The notes under the pieces were generated by a model. The model was not told the origin of the DNA and did no database searches. It worked only from the letters and a program-made list of their open reading frames with translations. The position numbers were made by a program, and so were the translations under genes. From assembly GCA_900770705.1 (NCBI GenBank), contig CAAGLF010000048.1, positions 1 through 31,546 of the forward strand: a stretch of DNA of 31,546 nucleotides. Direction: 5' to 3'. The stretch is from Bacteroidaceae bacterium. Its GTDB lineage: Bacteria; Bacteroidota; Bacteroidia; Bacteroidales; Bacteroidaceae. Positions 1 through 8,259 of the stretch are shown here, in pieces (position 1 is the stretch's first letter; the number at the start of each line of letters is the position of its first letter).

Positions 1-2
1 GC

Positions 3-1787
3 CGTAAAAGCGAGGAGACGTTTATGCCCGACGGGGGTAGCACCTTCCGCCTGTCTGACAGAAAGACCTATGCCCACCAGGTGAAGCCCGACTTCTCTTT
101 CAGAGGCGAGTTTCAACTCGACAGCCTCACCTGGCTACATACAAGCGGCGGTTGGAACTATGAGAAGAAGCTAACAGACGAAACGGAGAGAGACGGCGTG
201 TATGCCGACAATCCCTATGCCTATGCCGACGATCCGCTCGATGCCACCTTTGCCACTGACACTCCCACGGCCGATAACGACGCTCTGGTGTCGCGCTCGC
301 TCTATCGCTCGTCCACTCTGACAGAAAAGATGGAAACCAACGCCCATATAGGCCTGGAACGTCTGCTGCCGCACGAAGCTAAACTGCATGTAGGTGGCGA
401 CATCAGCTACACCGACACCAAAACAGAGCGACAGGCCACACGCGACCTACGTTATTACGACGGAAACATCCCCGACGAACTGCGATATGAAACCGACTAT
501 CAGCCCACTCACTCGCTTATGGCCAAGGGCACAACAGGCTATCAAGTGTGGTTGTGCAAGGCGCTGATGATAAAAGCCGACTATGCCTTCAGCCACAATC
601 GTGACTTCGACCATCAAGACCACGCCGTGGCCGACGCGCCGGGAGTGACCCTCGACGACCCGCTCGCCGATCCCAACAGTTATCGCCGCCAGCAGACCAC
701 CGACGCGCATAGCGCCGCACTGGGACTGACGCTCAACGTGGGCAAAATCAGCCTGATGCCGGCTCTGAACTATAGCTACCGCCACGAAAACCTTAATTAC
801 CTGCGCGGGAGCCTCGACATCGACAAAGAGCGCGACATCAACCTGTGGCAGCCCAATATGACGGCACGATGGAAAATATCTCGCGGCAAAAGTGCCGAAC
901 TGACCTACTGCCACTATACCTATGTCCCCGACCTGCTCCAAACGGTGGACTACACCGACGACACCAATCCGCTCTTCGTCATACAAGGCAACCCCTTGCT
1001 GAAAAACACCCACACCGACAACGTCGGCCTGAGCTTCAGATTGAACAAGACACAGCTACAGCGCAACTTTTCGGTGAGCATGGAGTATGAACGACACAAG
1101 AACCCGCGCACAAATATGTATTTCTACAACGCCGCGACCGGTGCCTACCGCCAGAAACCGGCCAACGTGGACGATGGCTGGAAGGTGGAGGGCCGCGCAC
1201 GCTATGAACAGGGCATAGGCGACTTCATCCGCGTACAAAACTCCCTGCAATGTGGCTTTGACCACTACTATGGTTTCCTTACGGCAGACTACAACGCCAC
1301 CGTGGCCGACCCCAACCTCCGCAAGCGGCTCTACCTCACCGAGCGCCCCGCCATCTCGTTCACCCGCGAAGAAGTGGAGGTGAGCCTCTCGGGACGCTAC
1401 ACCCTGAGCCGACAACGCTTCGTGCCGGCCTCGCTGAGCAACCAAACGCTCACCGACTATGGCGTCGACTTCATGGCACGCTACAAATGGCGGGACTGGA
1501 CGGTCCAGACCCGACTCGAAATGGAGGGGCGCTCGGGCTACACCTCGACCGAGATGAACCGCGTCATCCCCAACTGGTCGCTCGAGCTGAGCCGCAAGGT
1601 GCTGAAAGGCAAAGGCACGGTGGAGCTGGAGTGCGACGACTTGCTCAATAAAGACCGACAGTATTATGCCATACAATCGGCCACCGAACGCTCCGAGAGT
1701 TTCTCAGAGTCGCTCCACCACTGGGTGCGAATCGGTTTCACCTATAAATTCGACGCCAAAGGCAGCAAGAAAAAGACAAAAAGATAA
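3..1787 (+). CDS. Outer-membrane beta-barrel (TonB-dependent receptor-like) protein, 3' part
   Basis: The reading frame is open from the first bases of the window, so the gene begins upstream and the ATG at 24 is internal. About 594 residues are visible. They consist of alternating polar/aromatic beta-strand segments with many Tyr, Asp and Asn turns and no domain other than barrel strands. The end, GFTYKF followed by a short basic tail, is the usual last strand of Bacteroidota outer-membrane beta-barrel proteins (OMP_b-brl_3 type, TonB-receptor related). Family knowledge suggests a plug or carboxypeptidase-regulatory-like domain lies upstream, outside the window. The substrate cannot be read from this part. 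It is not clearly in an operon with the next gene, because a 600-bp gap with a hairpin follows. Confidence 0.8.
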   Translation, partial: RKSEETFMPDGGSTFRLSDRKTYAHQVKPDFSFRGEFQLDSLTWLHTSGGWNYEKKLTDETERDGVYADNPYAYADDPLDATFATDTPTADNDALVSRSLYRSSTLTEKMETNAHIGLERLLPHEAKLHVGGDISYTDTKTERQATRDLRYYDGNIPDELRYETDYQPTHSLMAKGTTGYQVWLCKALMIKADYAFSHNRDFDHQDHAVADAPGVTLDDPLADPNSYRRQQTTDAHSAALGLTLNVGKISLMPALNYSYRHENLNYLRGSLDIDKERDINLWQPNMTARWKISRGKSAELTYCHYTYVPDLLQTVDYTDDTNPLFVIQGNPLLKNTHTDNVGLSFRLNKTQLQRNFSVSMEYERHKNPRTNMYFYNAATGAYRQKPANVDDGWKVEGRARYEQGIGDFIRVQNSLQCGFDHYYGFLTADYNATVADPNLRKRLYLTERPAISFTREEVEVSLSGRYTLSRQRFVPASLSNQTLTDYGVDFMARYKWRDWTVQTRLEMEGRSGYTSTEMNRVIPNWSLELSRKVLKGKGTVELECDDLLNKDRQYYAIQSATERSESFSESLHHWVRIGFTYKFDAKGSKKKTKR

Positions 1788-1955
1788 AGCTACAATCATT
1801 GTGCCCTGTGAGATGGGATAAGGCAATGTGTCGCCGCCATAGCGCTTTTATCCATCCGGACGCTACGTGTTTTTCCTCTCCCCACAAATCGTAGAATGGA
1901 ACAAAGGGAGAAAGGCCGACAGTTCAGGAGGCCAATGTATTTTGGTTTTATGCGT

Positions 1956-1998
1956 TTACGGCCATAAGGAGAACCTTTTTCTCGGCTTATGGCCGTAA
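1956..1998. terminator. Long hairpin, possible terminator
   Basis: A perfect 13-bp inverted repeat (TTACGGCCATAAG at 1956-1968 and its complement at 1986-1998) is extended by an inner 5-bp stem (GAGAA/TTCTC) across a 2-nt bulge, with a 5-nt loop. A T-rich stretch follows on the + strand. It lies 168 bp after the beta-barrel stop. A terminator is the simplest reading, but the distance and the interrupted T-run leave room for another role. Confidence 0.5.
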
Positions 1999-2211
1999 TT
2001 CTATTTCTATTCCGGAAGTTCTCTGTCCTAATCCGATCGTTTTTGATGATTGCAGTCTGACTCCAGACGGTACGAAAACGGCGGCAAAAACTTTCTACGC
2101 CAACCATTCATTATCCTGTCCCTTAGAGGCAGTGCCTTGAATATTCTTGCCGGAACAGCCTGTCCCTGCAGGAAAGTCGGGGCAAATGCGTGCCGTGTGT
2201 TGAAAAAATGC

Positions 2212-2219
2212 TACATTTG
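2212..2219 (+). promoter_or_regulatory. Possible promoter -7 box for the hexosaminidase gene
   Basis: TACATTTG matches the Bacteroidota -7 consensus TAnnTTTG. No good TTTG stands 19 bp upstream, so support is weak. It would give a leader of about 165 nt. Confidence 0.3.
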
Positions 2220-2389
2220 TCCACTGCTTGTTCGCTACCGTGTGAGCGGACGCTATGGAAAAATAATGTTGTACAATTCACCCGCAGTTTCATTGCGCTG
2301 CCTGGCTTCGGGCTGTTTGGCTGCCGGGCATCGCCTGCGGCATGGGACTGCAATGGATATGTAAAGCCATAAAAACCAGTAGAAAAACT

Positions 2390-4561
2390 ATGAAAAGACT
2401 CCTCTCTTTCTTGCTCACTCCTGTCTTGCTGCTCTGTCCGCTGGCAGTATTGGCACAGTCGCGATGTGTGGAACACGTTTCCGACCTTTCGCCACAGGAA
2501 AAGGCCGATGTCCGCAGTATGGCCCTCACCGGGACCCTTTCCACTTGGGGAAACAGTGACTTCCGACAACTGCGCGACCTCTGTGTGCGCCTTGAGCGGC
2601 TTGACCTCTCCCAGGCTGAGGCACCAGTGGTGCCCGACAATGCCCTGCATTCCCGCCACTTGCTGCGACGGGTATGGCTACCTTTGGCGCTTCGGGAGAT
2701 AGGCTCGCAGGCCTTCTTTGCCTGCACGCGGCTCGACAGCCTTCAGCTGCCAGCCTCGGTGGAGCGGGTGGGGCAGTCTGCCTTTGCCGGTTGCAGCAGC
2801 CTGCATACGCTCACCATAGCCGGAACGCCGCGTCTGGAGGACTTCGCCTTTGCCCGCTGCGGTGCCTTGCGCGAGATACGTCTTACATCGCCCGTACCGC
2901 CGGTGGCGGCCGCCTCGGCCTTCGACGGAGTGGACGTCAGTCGCTGCCGCCTCGTCATTCCGCCCGGTAGCAAGCCGGCCTATCGCGAAGCCGAGGGCTG
3001 GCAACGTTTCTTCGGTAGGCAAGCGGAGCCCGAACTGCCCGACAGCGTAAACCTCATCCCCCTGCCTCTGCACCTGCAATACACGGGAGGTCAGCCCTTG
3101 CGCTGGCAGAACGTGGGTCACATCGAGGCTGACTGTAAGTTGGACAACGAGGTAACGTACCTCCGGCAGGTGCTCAAGGCCCATACTACCTGGCGCGAAG
3201 GAAAGGGAAAAGGTCGCATAACCCTTCGTACAGACAGTACCATCGGCGACCCCGAAGCCTACCGGATGGTCGTGACGGCTGCGGGTATCGAACTCACAGG
3301 CAGCACCGCCTGCGGCGTGTTTCGCGGACTGACCACCCTGGCGCAGATGACCGTTGGAAGCGGACGCTGCTCCCTCACGTCGGGACTGCCTGCCCTCACT
3401 ATCGACGACGAGCCCCGTACACATACCCGCGTGTTGATGGTAGATCCGGCACGAATCTTCCTCCCTATGCCCGCACTGAAGTACTTTGTAGACGAAATGG
3501 CACGCTATAAGTTCAATACGCTCCACTTGCACCTCGTTGACGACCAGGCCTGGCGCATAGAGATCAAACGCTATCCCCAGCTCACACAACAGGCCGCCAG
3601 TCGCGTGGGTATGGACGATATGCTGCTGCCTGTCAGTGGATACTACACACAAGCGGAGATGAAGGAACTCGTAGACTACGCTTCCCGCCGCTACATAGAA
3701 GTGATACCTGAGATAGAGATGCCGGGCCACGAGGTGGCAGCCATCCACTGTTTCCCCCAGCTCACGTGTGGAGCCAAGCAGGTGCCCCTACGGCTCACCT
3801 GCGGCGTCTCCGACGACCTGCTCTGTCCTGGAGAGGAATTTGTATATGAGTTCCTCGGCAACGTATTCCGCGAGCTGGCCGAAGTGTTCCCCTCCCGCTA
3901 CGTACATTTGGGAGGAGACGAGGCAGGCCAACCTCCGCTCGGCTGCTGGACCTACTGCCAAAAGTGCCGGGCGCTGAAGGAAAAGTTGGGTATCGGAGCC
4001 GGACGCGAGGAGAATTGGAAACTGCAGGAGTACCTCTTCGGACGCATTATCGACACCCTCCGTACGAAACATCATAAGACTCCGATGTTCTGGTATGAGA
4101 CAGACTTCCACACTATCCCCGAAGGTTGCGTCACTTATGCCTGGCGGCACGGCCTGACCTCGGCCGCCATCAACGCTGCCATCCGCAACAATGCACGCAT
4201 AATGCTCTGCCCCGGGGAACACTGCTACCTGGATTATCCGATGGCTGTCGGTGATATGCCAGAGGTAAATTGGGGTATGCCCACCACGACATTGGAACAA
4301 ACCTATCGTCTGGATCCCGCTTGGGGACATGGCGAAGACTTCGAATGCAACCACTTGCAAGGTGTGGCCGGCACCTTGTGGAGTGAATGTATAACCTCGC
4401 CTGAGCGTCTCTGCTACCAGGCCTTCCCACGGGCACTGGCACTGGCCGAGGCCGGCTGGACTGCCCAGCGGCTCCGCCACTGGACAGACTTCTGCCGGCG
4501 CCTCCACTCCATTCAGCTTGATATGCAGCGGCGTGGAGTCAGCTGCTCCCTACGGTGGTGA
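2390..4561 (+). CDS. Secreted beta-N-acetylhexosaminidase (GH20) with N-terminal leucine-rich repeat
   Basis: 723 residues from the ATG at 2390. This start is chosen because it opens a clean signal peptide (MKRLL, hydrophobic core, AQS cleavage region); the in-frame ATG at 2342 would bury it. Residues about 35-215 look like a BspA-type LRR_5 domain, with repeated 'LxxVxLPxxLxxIGxxAFxxC' spacing and the typical closing PPGSK.AY..A.GW. A GH20b-like domain and the GH20 TIM barrel follow, with LHLVDDQAWRIE, PEIEMPGH and the catalytic Asp510-Glu511 pair in HLGGDEA. The family removes terminal GlcNAc or GalNAc from glycans and glycoconjugates. All key GH20 motifs are present. Export is expected; periplasmic or surface location is not decided by the sequence. 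Confidence 0.93.
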   Translation: MKRLLSFLLTPVLLLCPLAVLAQSRCVEHVSDLSPQEKADVRSMALTGTLSTWGNSDFRQLRDLCVRLERLDLSQAEAPVVPDNALHSRHLLRRVWLPLALREIGSQAFFACTRLDSLQLPASVERVGQSAFAGCSSLHTLTIAGTPRLEDFAFARCGALREIRLTSPVPPVAAASAFDGVDVSRCRLVIPPGSKPAYREAEGWQRFFGRQAEPELPDSVNLIPLPLHLQYTGGQPLRWQNVGHIEADCKLDNEVTYLRQVLKAHTTWREGKGKGRITLRTDSTIGDPEAYRMVVTAAGIELTGSTACGVFRGLTTLAQMTVGSGRCSLTSGLPALTIDDEPRTHTRVLMVDPARIFLPMPALKYFVDEMARYKFNTLHLHLVDDQAWRIEIKRYPQLTQQAASRVGMDDMLLPVSGYYTQAEMKELVDYASRRYIEVIPEIEMPGHEVAAIHCFPQLTCGAKQVPLRLTCGVSDDLLCPGEEFVYEFLGNVFRELAEVFPSRYVHLGGDEAGQPPLGCWTYCQKCRALKEKLGIGAGREENWKLQEYLFGRIIDTLRTKHHKTPMFWYETDFHTIPEGCVTYAWRHGLTSAAINAAIRNNARIMLCPGEHCYLDYPMAVGDMPEVNWGMPTTTLEQTYRLDPAWGHGEDFECNHLQGVAGTLWSECITSPERLCYQAFPRALALAEAGWTAQRLRHWTDFCRRLHSIQLDMQRRGVSCSLRW

Positions 4562-4599
4562 GCAGGGCTGCAGATCTCGGCAGAGAATGAGGCCAAAGA

Positions 4600-4644
4600 A
4601 ACAAGGAGTTGCCAGGCGACCATCGCGCCTGGCAACTCCTTGTT
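4600..4644. terminator. Bidirectional terminator between convergent genes
   Basis: A perfect 19-bp inverted repeat (4600-4618 and 4626-4644) with a 7-nt loop lies between the + strand hexosaminidase stop at 4561 and the - strand regulator stop at 4693. A T-run follows on the + strand at 4650-4654. Confidence 0.85.
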
Positions 4645-4692
4645 GCCGCTTTTTCATTCCAAAGGCTTGCTATGGATTGTGTGGCAAGCAAG

Positions 4693-5436
4693 CTACCTTC
4701 CCAAAGGCATATGCCGGAGGATATACTCCTGAACGATGTCTTTGTAGCTGTCCGAGATGGGGATGTGTTTCTCTCCGAATACTATCTGTCCCTTTTCGAA
4801 TAGATTGACTCGACTCATATTGACTACGTACGAACGATGTACACGCAGAAACGTATCCGAGGGCAAGGCCGCCTCAATGGCATGCATAGAACTCAGCGAA
4901 AGGATGGCACGGGGGGTGCTGTGGGTGTATATTTTTATGTAGTCCTTCAGTCCTTCTATATATAATATGTCGTTCAGTTCGAGACGTACCACCTTGTACT
5001 CGCTCTTGACAAATATGCTTCCTTCCTGCGCATTGACCACGTGTAGGGTATTGGCAGAGGCTGGTATAGGCGCAGCCGGACGCGCAAACCAGCGTTCAGC
5101 TTTGGACACGGCTGCCAGAAAGTCTGCATAGGAAATGGGTTTCATCAGGTAGTCGAGTGCTGACACCTTGTAGCCTTCGAGGGCATAGTCGCTGAAGGCC
5201 GTGGTAAAGACAATGCGCGTGTCGGGCGGCAATACCCGGGATAGTTCCAAACCATTGAGCTCGGGCATTTGAATGTCGAGGAACACCAGATTCACCGGAT
5301 GGCTGCGAAGGGCGTCCATAGCTTCGGTAGCACTGGCATATCTGCCCTGCAGCTGCAGCGACGGCGTCTTCTGTACATAGCTTTCGAGAAGATCGAGAGC
5401 GAGGGGCTCATCGTCGATAATGGCACAAGTAATCAT
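4693..5436 (-). CDS. LytTR-family response regulator
   Basis: 247 residues. The N-terminal receiver domain has the acidic pocket (IIDDE), phospho-acceptor Asp54 in FLDIQMPELNG, the Thr/Ser switch (VFTTAFSDYALEGYKVSALDYLMKP) and Lys99. The C-terminal third is a LytTR DNA-binding domain (about 130-240), with DILYIEGLKDYIKIYT and FLRVHRSYVVNMSRV motifs. Such regulators bind direct repeats upstream of target promoters as dimers. The sensor kinase gene lies 68 bp upstream on the same strand, so the two form a two-component operon. Targets cannot be deduced. Confidence 0.95.
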   Translation of the reverse strand: MITCAIIDDEPLALDLLESYVQKTPSLQLQGRYASATEAMDALRSHPVNLVFLDIQMPELNGLELSRVLPPDTRIVFTTAFSDYALEGYKVSALDYLMKPISYADFLAAVSKAERWFARPAAPIPASANTLHVVNAQEGSIFVKSEYKVVRLELNDILYIEGLKDYIKIYTHSTPRAILSLSSMHAIEAALPSDTFLRVHRSYVVNMSRVNLFEKGQIVFGEKHIPISDSYKDIVQEYILRHMPLGR

Positions 5437-5504
5437 AGATTGAATGGTATGTAGAATATAGGTGAGTGTTAACGTAGAAGGGATCGGGTCACAGCGTAGC
5501 CGCC

Positions 5505-6635
5505 TCAGGAGACTGGCATCGGGTCGGGATACCCCCGCAGCAGGATGGAAGAACGGTAGACGGAGCCGTCAGCCGATACGCCCTTCTCCCACAAATAGCG
5601 GCCGGGATAGGAGAGTTCGAGCCTGCGCTGCACCTGGTGAAGGCCAATGCCCGAACCGGCCTTGTCACGTGACGACTTGGGGTGGTTGCTGTTTTCGCAG
5701 ACAAATAGGATGTTCCCTTTGCCTTCCGCCTGCAGGGATATGTGGACAAAGCTCTTGTGGCTGGAGCTGATGCCGTGCTTGAAAGCATTCTCCACCAGCG
5801 AGATGAAGATGAGTGGAGCTACAGTGGCCTCCGGATTGGGCGGAAGACGGAAGTCGGTGTGTATCTCCACTGCCGGTCTCAGGCGCAGGCGCATTAGGGA
5901 TATGTAGCTCTGTAGAAAGTCGGTTTCGTCCTTCAGTGATACGGCATGGCTCTGATCTTTGTAGAGCAAATGGCGAAGCATACGGCTGAGCTGCAGGATG
6001 GCCGTCTGTGCCTGTGCCGTGTCGAAGGCAGTCAGGGCATAGATGTTGTTCAGAGTATTCAGCAGGAAGTGGGGAGATATCTGGTTTTTCAGGTTGCGCA
6101 ACTCGATGTCGCGGCGTTCGGCCTCAGCCACCGCGCGTGCCGTTTCTGCTTTGTGCCAGTCCATACTGAGGTGGACGGCTGTAGCCACGCTGGCCGAGAA
6201 AAGCAACGTCAGGAAGTTTCTTAGGGTCATCATCAGCCGGACAGGGGAGAAGATGCTGTGCCTCAGTGGCGCGATGGGTGCAAAGCCCGGAGGCCCTGAA
6301 GGCCCGAAAGCACTTTGGAAAGGATGAAATGGTAAGCCCGGCTGGTGCCAGTCGAAGAAGACCTCGAGACCGAAAGCCAGCACGATGGCCAGTGCCACAT
6401 TGTAAAAGATAAACCACTGAATGCGGCGGGGAGCGACATAGCGGGGTATCAGCAGGAAGTAGTTGATGTAGAAAATGCAGCAGACCATCAGCGGGAAAGC
6501 CGTATGATGGAGATAGGCGTTGAAGGTTAGTATCTCGTCTGGGCGCTTGTACAGATATGGATACAGGAAGATGTACGTCCAGGCTAGGACGTGGATGAAG
6601 ATAGCAATGCGGTTGGCCTTCTTGAGAGTGGTCAT
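5505..6635 (-). CDS. LytS/YehU-type membrane sensor histidine kinase
   Basis: 376 residues. Four transmembrane segments lie at about 8-29, 42-64, 73-94 and 135-157, with a Pro/Gly/Phe-rich loop between the third and fourth. A short linker leads to the His_kinase domain (PF06580 type), with the phospho-acceptor His189 in QISPHFLLNTLNNIY. The ATPase N-box is SLVENAFKHG (Asn283) and the G-box is GSGIGLHQVQRRL. No extracytoplasmic sensor domain is visible, so the signal is probably sensed in or at the membrane. The stop is 68 bp before the LytTR regulator, its likely partner. All catalytic elements are intact. Confidence 0.95.
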   Translation of the reverse strand: MTTLKKANRIAIFIHVLAWTYIFLYPYLYKRPDEILTFNAYLHHTAFPLMVCCIFYINYFLLIPRYVAPRRIQWFIFYNVALAIVLAFGLEVFFDWHQPGLPFHPFQSAFGPSGPPGFAPIAPLRHSIFSPVRLMMTLRNFLTLLFSASVATAVHLSMDWHKAETARAVAEAERRDIELRNLKNQISPHFLLNTLNNIYALTAFDTAQAQTAILQLSRMLRHLLYKDQSHAVSLKDETDFLQSYISLMRLRLRPAVEIHTDFRLPPNPEATVAPLIFISLVENAFKHGISSSHKSFVHISLQAEGKGNILFVCENSNHPKSSRDKAGSGIGLHQVQRRLELSYPGRYLWEKGVSADGSVYRSSILLRGYPDPMPVS

Positions 6636-6675
6636 ATAGAAAGGTGGAAAACGGGCGATAATAGCCCTTCGTTCG

Positions 6676-6683
6676 CAAAATTA
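6676..6683 (-). promoter_or_regulatory. Promoter -7 box for the sensor kinase/regulator operon
   Basis: On the - strand this reads TAATTTTG, matching TAnnTTTG, with CTTG (one mismatch to TTTG) about 18 bp upstream. A start site near 6670 would give a leader of about 35 nt to the kinase ATG at 6635. Confidence 0.5.
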
Positions 6684-6788
6684 CAACACGAGATTGAAAA
6701 ACAAGCGGAAACCACTTTTTTTTTCCTCGTAAAGAGATAAATGCCGGTTTTTCGCGGTTAAAAGGAAAGCAAAGTCAACGATATTCTG

Positions 6789-6796
6789 TATTTTTG
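6789..6796 (+). promoter_or_regulatory. Promoter -7 box for riboflavin synthase
   Basis: TATTTTTG matches TAnnTTTG. The -33 region is poor. A start near 6802 would give a leader of about 40 nt to the ATG at 6842, and it excludes the in-frame TTG at 6794, which lies inside the box. Confidence 0.5.
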
Positions 6797-6841
6797 CCAA
6801 CGATAAACACCAATCACCTATCCAATAATCCCCGACAAACT

Positions 6842-7453
6842 ATGTTTTCCGGAATAGTAGAAGCGATGGCCACCGTAGTCGCCATCGAACACGACAAGGA
6901 CAATATCCATTTTACACTGACTTGCCCCTTTGCCACCGAGTTGGGCATTGACCAGAGTGTGGCTCACAACGGCGTCTGCCTGACGGTGGTGAAGCGCGAG
7001 GGTGACCGCTATGTAGTGACCGCTATGGGCGAAACCTTGCGACGCTCCAACCTGGGACTGCTCAAGGTGGGCGACCACGTCAACGTAGAGCGCTCTATGA
7101 TGATGAATGGTCGGCTCGACGGACATATCGTGCAGGGCCATGTGGACGAAACGGCAGAGTGTGTCGAAGTGGTCGACCAGCACGGCTCCTTCCTCTATAC
7201 GTTCCAATACAAAAATGATCCGGCGATGGCCCGACGTGGTTATTTTACCGTAGACAAAGGTAGCGTCACTGTAAACGGCGTGAGCCTGACGGTCTGCAAT
7301 CCCGAAGACGATCGCTTTTCCGTCTGCATTATCCCCTATACCTTCGACAATACCAACTTCCAGGACATACAGGTCGGAAGTCGGGTGAACCTGGAGTTCG
7401 ACATTCTTGGCAAGTACATCTCCCGCCTTCGACACTTTGAAGAGGGAGAGTGA
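6842..7453 (+). CDS. ribE: Riboflavin synthase alpha chain
   Basis: 203 residues, starting MFSGIVE, the invariant start of the family. Two lumazine-binding repeats are visible: residues about 1-95 (NGVCLTVV, NVERSM, GHIVQGHVD) and about 98-195 (KGSVTVNGVSLTV, VNLEFDILGKY). The enzyme dismutates two molecules of 6,7-dimethyl-8-ribityllumazine to riboflavin and the pyrimidinedione in the cytosol, and works as a trimer. The start at 6842 is fixed by family homology. The nth gene follows after 23 bp, so the two are probably co-transcribed although unrelated in function. I see no FMN riboswitch upstream. The name ribE or ribC is used depending on species. Confidence 0.96.
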   Translation: MFSGIVEAMATVVAIEHDKDNIHFTLTCPFATELGIDQSVAHNGVCLTVVKREGDRYVVTAMGETLRRSNLGLLKVGDHVNVERSMMMNGRLDGHIVQGHVDETAECVEVVDQHGSFLYTFQYKNDPAMARRGYFTVDKGSVTVNGVSLTVCNPEDDRFSVCIIPYTFDNTNFQDIQVGSRVNLEFDILGKYISRLRHFEEGE

Positions 7454-7476
7454 CCACTTGAGAATTTCGCCGCACT

Positions 7477-8157
7477 ATGCAGAAAAAAGAAAGAATCGGC
7501 CGTGCGCTCGACTATTTCGCCCGCACGATGGACGCTACAGAGACGGAACTTCACTATTCAAATCCCTTTGAATTGCTCGTGGCCGTAGTGCTCAGTGCGC
7601 AGTGTACCGACAAGCGTATCAATGCAGTCACGCCCCGCCTTTTCCACGACTATCCTACACCGGAAGCCTTGGCCGAGGCCACAGAAGAAGTGGTGTTCGA
7701 TTATATCCGCTCCGTCAGCTATCCAAACAACAAGGCACGTCATCTGGTCGGGCTGGCACGTATGCTCTGCCAGGAATATAATGGAGAGGTGCCTTCGACG
7801 TTGGAAGAGTTGACACGCCTGCCCGGAGTGGGACGGAAGACGGCCAATGTAGTGCAGGCAGTGGCCTTCGGCAAGGCGGCCCTGGCAGTCGATACACACG
7901 TGTTCAGGGTCAGTCATCGGCTGGGGCTCGTGCCTAAAAGCTGCACCACGCCCCTCAGTGTGGAGAAGGCGCTGCGGCGATACATTCCCGAAGAGCGCGT
8001 GGCGGCTTCCCACTATTGGCTTCTGCTCCACGGTAGATATACCTGCACGGCGCGGAAACCACACTGCGCGAAGTGCGGACTTTGCGACATCTGTCCGACC
8101 TATGCTACCCTGTCCAAGGGAACGACAGCCCCTAAAGCCGAGGTAGTTGAAGAATAA
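7477..8157 (+). CDS. nth: Endonuclease III (DNA glycosylase/AP lyase)
   Basis: 226 residues. The helix-hairpin-helix LPGVGRKTANVV contains catalytic Lys121, and catalytic Asp139 is in AVDTHVFRVSHRLG. A [4Fe-4S] cluster loop is formed by Cys190, Cys197, Cys200 and Cys206 (C-x6-C-x2-C-x5-C), with an extra Cys203. The enzyme removes oxidised pyrimidines and nicks abasic sites in base excision repair. Length and motif spacing match E. coli Nth closely, with an added tail of about 15 residues. It lies 23 bp behind riboflavin synthase. The next gene, pgk, has its own promoter. Confidence 0.96.
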   Translation: MQKKERIGRALDYFARTMDATETELHYSNPFELLVAVVLSAQCTDKRINAVTPRLFHDYPTPEALAEATEEVVFDYIRSVSYPNNKARHLVGLARMLCQEYNGEVPSTLEELTRLPGVGRKTANVVQAVAFGKAALAVDTHVFRVSHRLGLVPKSCTTPLSVEKALRRYIPEERVAASHYWLLLHGRYTCTARKPHCAKCGLCDICPTYATLSKGTTAPKAEVVEE

Positions 8158-8168
8158 AAGGGAGAAAG

Positions 8169-8199
8169 TTTGCATAAAGCACGCTTTTTCGTATATTTG
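8169..8199 (+). promoter_or_regulatory. Promoter of pgk (perfect Bacteroidota consensus)
   Basis: TTTG at 8169-8172, a 19-bp spacer, and TATATTTG at 8192-8199 give an exact match to TTTG-N19-TAnnTTTG. The expected start near 8205 gives a leader of about 55 nt. Confidence 0.85.
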
Positions 8200-8259
8200 C
8201 GCGTCAAAAGGTGCCAACCTACATATGTCTTGAACCTCAAACCCCTAAAAAATAAGATT

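Larger units (their letters stand above)
1788..2389. other. 602-bp intergenic region
   Basis: No convincing gene lies between the beta-barrel gene and the hexosaminidase. Short open frames on both strands show no recognisable protein features. The region holds a strong hairpin at 1956-1998 and a weak promoter-like box at 2212-2219, described separately. Confidence 0.6.

Noticed and set aside
1796..2107. 103-codon open frame on the - strand in the gap before the GH20 gene
   Set aside because: It crosses the strong hairpin at 1956-1998, has no promoter box or protein motifs, and its composition is unlike the neighbouring genes.
2678..3748. 356-codon open frame on the - strand opposite the GH20 gene
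   Set aside because: It is antisense to a gene with all GH20 motifs, and has no protein features of its own.
6700..6770. Possible ninth copy of the 21-bp array before riboflavin synthase
   Set aside because: A/T tracts and GC-rich cores are present, but the spacing is not 21 bp.
6636..6841. FMN riboswitch upstream of riboflavin synthase
   Set aside because: The gap is short on the + strand after the promoter box (about 40 nt of leader), and no conserved riboswitch stems are visible.
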